A DNA stretch of 10,088 bases from Myxococcales bacterium (GTDB taxonomy: Bacteria > Myxococcota_A > UBA9160 > SMWR01): positions 1-10,088 of the forward strand of contig JACZXC010000074.1 of assembly GCA_022571825.1 (NCBI GenBank), given 5' to 3'. The notes under the pieces are model-generated. The model was not told where the DNA came from. It worked only from the letters and a program-made list of their open reading frames with translations, and ran no database searches. Numbering within the stretch: the stretch's first letter is position 1; each line of letters starts with the position of its first letter. Shown here in pieces: positions 5,984-10,088 of this stretch. The position numbers were made by a program, and so were the translations under genes.

Positions 5984-6721
5984 TCAGACGGAGACGTGGA
6001 GCCCGTCGTCGGCGGTTTCGAGTTCGCAGGTTCCGCGAAGCGCGGTCATCTCGGCGCCGAGATGGGTCAGGATCAACCGGCCGCAGTCGAATTGGTCCCG
6101 TCTGGCGAGTAGCTCCTCATAGCTAAGGTGATACTTGAAATTCTTGCTGGCGTAGGTGCACTCGCAGATCAGGAGATCCGAGCCCGCCACCTCGCGCGTC
6201 AGGCCGTCGAACCAGCCGGTATCGCCGGTGTAGGCGATCCGCTGGGAGCCCAGGGTCAAGATCAGACCGTGGGGCTTCGAGTCGGGCTGATGGTGCACGT
6301 CGAAGCTGCGGATCCGGGCCGGACCGAGTTCGGCCTCTGCTCCCCGCGGATACTCTTCGAAGTGCATCGGAAAGGTCCACGCGCGGTCGTCGATCGGGTG
6401 ACCCATGGACTGGGCCAGGGTCCGCACCCGCTGTTCGACCCCGGGTGGGCCCACGATCCGAAGCGGCTGCACGCGCTGGTCCTCGTACAGGGCGGCGAGC
6501 AGCAGCAGCGGCAGCCCGGCGAAGTGATCGCCGTGGAAGTGCGAGATCAGCACGGTATCGATTTCGGCGCGATCGATCTGGAGATCGGCGAGTCCAGAAT
6601 TCGTGGTGGCTCCGCAATCCAGCAGCACGCCCCCGTTCGGTGCACGCAGCAGAATCGCGGATTGCCGGCGACCCCCGGCTCCGAACGCGTCGCTGGTCCC
6701 GATGAAAACGATCTCGGTCAC
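5984..6721 (-). CDS. Metallo-beta-lactamase-fold hydrolase (RNase Z/PhnP-like), role unknown
   Basis: A 245-residue MBL-fold hydrolase with a full set of metal ligands: HFHGDH (residues 61-66, the HxHxDH motif), H143/H144 in FDVHHQPDSKPHG, D167 in AYTGDTGW and H220 in LILTHLG. The opening strand IVFIGTSDAFGAGGRRQSA (4-22) and the ring of motifs resemble the RNase Z/ElaC and PhnP branch, whose members cut phosphodiesters or cyclic phosphates; the long RNase Z exosite arm is not apparent. The GTG start at 6721 overlaps the murU stop as GTGA, with GGGAGA at 6733-6728 as ribosome-binding site; the open frame continues to 6811 but runs through murU. It ends the spmAB-amgK-murU unit and converges on anmK. 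The substrate is unknown. Tight coupling to murU suggests a role in the same pathway, but a general phosphodiesterase or tRNA-processing relative is equally possible. Confidence 0.9.
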   Translation of the reverse strand: MTEIVFIGTSDAFGAGGRRQSAILLRAPNGGVLLDCGATTNSGLADLQIDRAEIDTVLISHFHGDHFAGLPLLLLAALYEDQRVQPLRIVGPPGVEQRVRTLAQSMGHPIDDRAWTFPMHFEEYPRGAEAELGPARIRSFDVHHQPDSKPHGLILTLGSQRIAYTGDTGWFDGLTREVAGSDLLICECTYASKNFKYHLSYEELLARRDQFDCGRLILTHLGAEMTALRGTCELETADDGLHVSV

Positions 6722-7638
6722 GCCTGCTCTCCCGAGCAGGAGTGAAAGGAACCCCCGGCAAACACACCGTCGCTGGCGCGCAAGCTTGCCGGTACGGTCT
6801 CGCCGTCCCATACCACGGCGCGGGTCAGCTCCGCTCCGGGTTCGATCTGCGCTCCCGCTCCGATGACCAGCTCCGTTTCGAATCGGGTCCCCTCGCTCTG
6901 GGCGCGGGCGTCCGGATCGAGGTATCCGAGTCGAATCCGGCGTAAATTCGCCGCCAGGTATTCTCTCGGCGTGCCCACGGGCTCCCAGGTGCAGGGACAG
7001 AATTCGCCGCGGATGTCGGAGGCCCCGTCCGCGAGCAGGGGGGCGAGCCAGTCATCCAGGTGACCGAAAGCGTCTCGGTCCGGAAGGCTGTCGAAGGCGT
7101 GAGCGGCGACTACGTTGACCCATGTGTAGACCCCTGCCCGGGCTTCGGATTGGAGATCGAAGCGCGTTCCGATGCGGCGCAGGTGTCCTTCCCGGTCCAG
7201 GCCGATCGTACCGAACTCCGCGCCGCGCACATCGTCCCGAAGCAGCAACGTAAACGCGTCGCGGCGAAGCCGGTGACTTTCGATCAGTGCGCCCAGGTCG
7301 GCGTCCACGATCATGTCTCCGCCCAGAATCAGGCACGGGTCACTCTCGCGCAGGAAGGCCGCGACCTTGCGGATTCCGCCTCCCGTTCCCAGCAGCTGGG
7401 GCTCGACCGAGAAGTGCAGCTCCAGACCGGGGGGCCGATAGCGCCGGGCCGCCTCGATCAGCCGATCTGGCAGGTGGTGGGCGTTGATGACGACCTCCGA
7501 CACCCCGTGGTGAGCCAGGAGCGCGAGCTGGTAGGCCACCAGCGGTATGCCCCGCACCGGGAGGGCGGGCTTGGGACGAAGCTCGGACAGGGGCCGCAAC
7601 CGTGACCCGGGTCCGGCCGCCACGATCATCGCGCGCAC
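6718..7638 (-). CDS. murU: Sugar-1-phosphate nucleotidyltransferase, MurU-like with C-terminal extension
   Basis: A 306-residue nucleotidyltransferase. MurU transfers UMP from UTP to MurNAc-1-phosphate, giving UDP-MurNAc for recycling. The N-terminus MIVAAGPGSRLRPLSELRPK (4-23) is the nucleotide-binding signature with its catalytic Arg and Lys. LGTGGGIRK (83-91) and LGGDMIVDADL (105-115; D108 metal ligand) follow, then YTWVN (171-175) and CTWEPVGTPREYL (216-228). Pseudomonas MurU is about 220-225 residues; here about 60 more follow, with a repeat-like stretch (LVIGAGAQIEPGAELTRAVV, 257-276) resembling a short left-handed beta-helix, as in GlmU- or RfbM-like enzymes. The GTG start at 7638 fits the family N-terminus (M-K/R-A-M-I) and overlaps the kinase by 13 bases; the ATG at 7629 would give a neat ATGA overlap instead. 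Adjacency to an AmgK-like kinase and a convergent anmK supports MurU. Another NDP-sugar specificity (GDP-mannose type) cannot be excluded. Confidence 0.72.
   Translation of the reverse strand: MRAMIVAAGPGSRLRPLSELRPKPALPVRGIPLVAYQLALLAHHGVSEVVINAHHLPDRLIEAARRYRPPGLELHFSVEPQLLGTGGGIRKVAAFLRESDPCLILGGDMIVDADLGALIESHRLRRDAFTLLLRDDVRGAEFGTIGLDREGHLRRIGTRFDLQSEARAGVYTWVNVVAAHAFDSLPDRDAFGHLDDWLAPLLADGASDIRGEFCPCTWEPVGTPREYLAANLRRIRLGYLDPDARAQSEGTRFETELVIGAGAQIEPGAELTRAVVWDGETVPASLRASDGVFAGGSFHSCSGEQA
6723..6740 (-). promoter_or_regulatory. Stem-loop with GNRA tetraloop enclosing the MBL ribosome-binding site
   Basis: On the minus strand CCTGCTC-GGGA-GAGCAGG forms a perfect 7-base stem closed by GGGA, a GNRA tetraloop. 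The MBL Shine-Dalgarno GGGAGA (6733-6728) occupies the loop and the first stem bases, and the GTG start comes one base after the stem. The hairpin also encodes the last murU residues (SCSGEQA), so ribosomes finishing murU would melt it. No T-run follows, so it is not a terminator. Confidence 0.6.
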
Positions 7639-8699
7639 GGGGTTTCCGGCAGCGAGTGGACCAGATCCGCAAGCGGCATCAGTCGGGGCTCGAGACGGGC
7701 CGCCCGCGCCGATGCCCTACGCAGGGCGCGGACCGTCGCGGGGAGGTAGCGCAGAAAGCTGCGGTCGCCGCGCTCCTTGGCGGAGTACACGAAGCGGGCG
7801 TGGTCTTTGCCCTTGCGCGTCAGTGTCAGCAAGTCGAAGCGGCGAGAGAATGTGTCGCTCTCTGGAGCGTCGGGAAGCTGCGGCCGGATCCGTTCGATCT
7901 GCTCGTGCATCACGGGGTCCGAAAGCTCGACGTAGGAATCCCGGAGCAAGCAGACCAGGTCGTATTCGGGCGGCGCCAGGAAGGCGCCCTGAAGGTCGAT
8001 CATCACGATTGCGCCCTCGCCCTGTGCGCGGTTGGTGACGAAGAGATTGTGGCTCTGCAGATCGCGATGAGCAAAGCGCGCCGGGGCTCTCTCCGCGATA
8101 CCGGCGATCCACGCGAAGGCGTTTCGCACGACTTGCTCCTCGCCGATGGTTGCGGGTCGACCGCGCTCCGGGATGCTCCACCGCGTGAAGAGATCCGCCT
8201 TGTATTCGAAATACGAAGCGTCGAGGCGCCGGTTGAAGCTGGCGATTGCTCCCCCCGGGTCGGTCAGTCCCTGGAGTCGAGGGACCAGGTCGCAGGCCCG
8301 CGCGTAGAGCTGGCTCCGCTCGTCGGCAGTGCACCGAGCCGACGCAGCCGCGAGCGAGAGGGAACCCAGATCCTCGAGAAGGTCGAGGCCCTCAGCGCCG
8401 CCGTAGCGGATCGGAACCGGAAGGCCGTGCTCTTCCAGGAAGCGGCGGACGGGCTCCATGGGGGGTTCCGGCGGAATTCCAGAGGGGCGTCCCGCGGGAT
8501 CTTCCGGGACGTCGAATCGCGCGATCACAGTCGGCGGGAACTCGCCACGGTCGCTGCCGAGCCATACCCGGAAGAAACGCCGCAGTCCCAGCTGCCCGGC
8601 GATCGGCTCGATCCGCTGCACATCGGTGCCCAGTGCCTCGCGCACCGTCCGACGCAGCTGGGCCCGAAGCTGGGCTTCATCCGGCTCAGTTCGCGGCAT
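7626..8699 (-). CDS. amgK: AmgK-like N-acetylmuramate/N-acetylglucosamine 1-kinase (APH-fold phosphotransferase)
   Basis: AmgK phosphorylates the anomeric (C1) hydroxyl of MurNAc or GlcNAc, feeding MurU. The 357-residue protein has the aminoglycoside-phosphotransferase/protein-kinase-like fold: an N-lobe with the substituted glycine loop GLRRFFRV (38-45) and the ATP-contacting strand TVIARFD (57-63), then LPVPIRYG. The catalytic loop is FAHRDLQSHNLFV (H211, D213, N218). The metal-binding motif is IVMIDLQGAF (D235, equivalent of DFG/DFQ), and YDLVCLLRDSYVEL (246-259) is especially characteristic of AmgK. The C-terminal FDLLTLTRKGKDHARF takes the place of the AmgK segment after the catalytic core. 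The ATG at 8699 is three bases after the spmAB stop, and the 3' end overlaps murU, so it is operon-bound. Antibiotic phosphotransferases share the fold, but the pairing with a MurU-like gene and the DLQ/YDLV pattern favour sugar kinase. Exact sugar is inferred. Confidence 0.78.
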   Translation of the reverse strand: MPRTEPDEAQLRAQLRRTVREALGTDVQRIEPIAGQLGLRRFFRVWLGSDRGEFPPTVIARFDVPEDPAGRPSGIPPEPPMEPVRRFLEEHGLPVPIRYGGAEGLDLLEDLGSLSLAAASARCTADERSQLYARACDLVPRLQGLTDPGGAIASFNRRLDASYFEYKADLFTRWSIPERGRPATIGEEQVVRNAFAWIAGIAERAPARFAHRDLQSHNLFVTNRAQGEGAIVMIDLQGAFLAPPEYDLVCLLRDSYVELSDPVMHEQIERIRPQLPDAPESDTFSRRFDLLTLTRKGKDHARFVYSAKERGDRSFLRYLPATVRALRRASARAARLEPRLMPLADLVHSLPETPCAR

Positions 8700-8702
8700 C
8701 GC

Positions 8703-10022
8703 CTAGAAGAAGATGCGGCACCAGAAGAGCGCCGCGAGGGCGCCGACGGCGTCCGCGCAGAGACACGCCACCATCGTGTGACGCGCGGCTCGCACGCGGA
8801 CACTGCCGAAGTAGAGGGCCATCACATAGAACGTCGTCTCGGTGCTTCCATTCATCACCGAGACGAGATAGCCCACGAAGGAGTCCGGTCCGTTCACCGT
8901 CATGACCTCGGTCATGACGGCCATTGCCCCGCTTCCCGAGAGCGGGCGGACCAGAGCCATGGGGAGCGCATCGGCCGGGAAACCGATCAGCGAGGTGATC
9001 GGAGCCACCGCGGCGGTCAGCGCCTCGAGCGCCCCCGACGCGCGAAACATGCCCACGGCGACGAGGATGGCGACCATGAAAGGGATGATCATGACCGCGA
9101 TCTGAAAGCCCTCGCGCGCGCCCTGGATGAACGACTCGTAGACCTTGACGCGGTGGCTGAAGCCGAAGAGAACGATGGCGACCATGAACAGGGGCAGCAG
9201 CCAGCTCCTCAAGATCTCCTTCCCGACGGGCACGAAATCGATCTCGGGAGAGGCTCCGGCGAACTGGCGGGCCAGGGCCACCGTCAGGACCGCGCCCACT
9301 AGGAGCGCGCCAGCCACCCGGAGACGCGACGCCGGGGGCCCCTGGGTCGCGGTTGTCTCCGCGGTGTCCAGGCCGACCATCCCGGTTGCGAGGGTGGCTT
9401 CGGGCGCGGATTCGGGCTCGCTCGCCGCGTAGCGATCGACTGCGAATTCCCGCCGACGCGCCAGGGCTTTCGCCACCGTCACGGCAACCACGGTCGAGCA
9501 GATCGTGGCCAGCAGCGACGGCACCAGGATCCCGCCGGCGTTCTCGGATCCCAGGGTGGCGCGGATCGCGATCACGCCCAGCGGGAACACCGCGACCCCT
9601 GAGGTGTTGATCGCGAGAAACAACGCCATCGAGTCGGTGGCTACCCCCTTGCGCGGGTTGAGCTTGTCCAGCTCCTGCATCGCCTTGAGGCCGAAGGGCG
9701 TGGCGGCGTTGCCGAGTCCCAGCATGTTTGCTGAGATGTTCATGATCATGGCCGCCATGGCCGGATGATCCGTGGGAACGTCCGGAAAGAGTCGCCGCAT
9801 CACGGGGGCGAGCCCCCGTCCGATCGCACTCATCAGGCCGGCGTCCCGAAGCACCCGCATCAGCCCGAGCCACAGGGCCATCGAGCCGATCAGGCCGATC
9901 GCCAGCTCCACGGCGCTCTCGGCGCCGGCGAGCCAGGCGCTGTTGACCTGAGCCATCCGCCCGGTGAAGGCCGCCGTCACGACCGAACCGACGATCAGGA
10001 CGATAAAGATTGCGTTCAGCAT
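8703..10022 (-). CDS. spmAB: Fused SpmA-SpmB nucleoside-recognition (Gate-domain) membrane protein
   Basis: A 439-residue polytopic membrane protein joining the two spore-maturation families. The SpmA-like half (about 1-190) contains helices at the N-terminus, NMLGLGNAATPFGLKAM (99-115) and DSMALFLAINTSGVAVFP. A hydrophilic linker (about 190-235) is rich in E, P, S, T and A. The SpmB-like half (about 236-439) has EGFQIAVMIIPFMVAILVA, RPLSGSGAMAVM (359-370) and GSTETTFYVMALYFGS (392-407). Bacillus SpmA and SpmB are separate and needed for spore core dehydration; fused versions occur in non-sporulating Gram-negatives, where the role is not established. The Gate domain is also found in nucleoside transporters. 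The ATG at 10022 is chosen because an in-frame TGA stands at 10047-10049 and a weak GGAT lies five bases upstream. It leads a unit with kinase, nucleotidyltransferase and MBL hydrolase; no sporulation gene is in view. A link to envelope recycling is inference. Confidence 0.93.
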   Translation of the reverse strand: MLNAIFIVLIVGSVVTAAFTGRMAQVNSAWLAGAESAVELAIGLIGSMALWLGLMRVLRDAGLMSAIGRGLAPVMRRLFPDVPTDHPAMAAMIMNISANMLGLGNAATPFGLKAMQELDKLNPRKGVATDSMALFLAINTSGVAVFPLGVIAIRATLGSENAGGILVPSLLATICSTVVAVTVAKALARRREFAVDRYAASEPESAPEATLATGMVGLDTAETTATQGPPASRLRVAGALLVGAVLTVALARQFAGASPEIDFVPVGKEILRSWLLPLFMVAIVLFGFSHRVKVYESFIQGAREGFQIAVMIIPFMVAILVAVGMFRASGALEALTAAVAPITSLIGFPADALPMALVRPLSGSGAMAVMTEVMTVNGPDSFVGYLVSVMNGSTETTFYVMALYFGSVRVRAARHTMVACLCADAVGALAALFWCRIFF

Positions 10023-10088
10023 GGCCGATCCAATGGCCGCCGAGGGTCACGCGCCCGTCGGTGGTGATTCGGGTCGTGATGCGGGTCT
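10023..10088. other. Upstream flank of spmAB, nothing certain
   Basis: Sixty-six bases to the window edge. On the minus strand one frame is open from the edge to a TGA at 10047-10049, which could be the end of an upstream gene 24 bases before the spmAB ATG, but 13 codons are too few to judge. No promoter is visible. Confidence 0.3.

Noticed and set aside
7602..9302. Long plus-strand open frame of 566 codons
   Set aside because: It is antisense to amgK and spmAB. Its composition (runs rich in H, D, E, R, Q) is what the complement of hydrophobic, GC-rich membrane-protein codons gives, and no domain is recognisable.
8686..10050. Minus-strand open frame of 454 codons overlapping spmAB
   Set aside because: It is a shadow in another frame: R/G/P-rich with no hydrophobic or domain pattern, whereas the spmAB frame is clearly conserved.
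1..10088. CRISPR array, tRNA/rRNA, insertion sequence or phage defence system
   Set aside because: No regularly spaced repeats, no clover-leaf or rRNA signature, no transposase or nuclease/toxin motifs, and even base composition across the window.

Overview
The window is compact, GC-rich bacterial chromosome (roughly two-thirds G+C by eye). It holds eleven protein genes, of which only the first is cut by the window edge. I see no tRNA or rRNA gene, insertion sequence, CRISPR array or phage gene. Six of the ten complete genes begin with GTG, and overlaps or gaps of a few bases are the rule, so operon organisation is strong. An anhydromuropeptide-recycling set (AnmK, AmgK-like, MurU-like) points to a Gram-negative, peptidoglycan-recycling bacterium. 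The duplicated small domain at 4190-4645 and the fused SpmA-SpmB protein recall GC-rich 'deltaproteobacterial' or Myxococcota-like lineages, but that placement is inference from memory and weak.

Layout. (1) 1-489, plus strand: the C-terminal part of a class I SAM methyltransferase, whose stop codon shares a CTAG with the stop of the convergent next gene. (2) 3975 down to 486, minus strand: a small two-helix membrane protein, a GT4 glycosyltransferase, a methyltransferase and a second GT4 glycosyltransferase, tightly packed. The two glycosyltransferases are diverged paralogues. The set is probably a surface glycan or glycolipid decoration operon. Its upstream region (3976-4189) holds the best promoter in the window (TTGACA, 17 bp, AATACT), followed by a perfect 7+7 dyad, two 10-bp-spaced direct repeats and a leader hairpin. 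(3) 4645-4190, minus strand: a soluble protein made of two copies of one small domain. (4) 4811-5968, plus strand: anmK. (5) 10022 down to 5984, minus strand: fused spmAB, an amgK-like sugar kinase, a murU-like nucleotidyltransferase and a metallo-beta-lactamase-fold hydrolase, converging on anmK with 15 bp between stop codons.

How the genes fit together. In Pseudomonas, AnmK phosphorylates anhydro-MurNAc to MurNAc-6-phosphate, MupP (a HAD phosphatase) removes the phosphate, AmgK makes MurNAc-1-phosphate and MurU makes UDP-MurNAc, bypassing GlmU/MurA/MurB. Here AnmK, AmgK-like and MurU-like proteins sit together without MupP, and an unassigned MBL-fold hydrolase is translationally coupled to murU. 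At the murU/MBL junction a 7-bp stem with a GGGA (GNRA) tetraloop encloses the MBL ribosome-binding site, which suggests translation of the hydrolase depends on ribosomes finishing murU. The hydrolase's link to recycling, the role of the MurU C-terminal extension and the role of SpmAB in this operon are the open questions.
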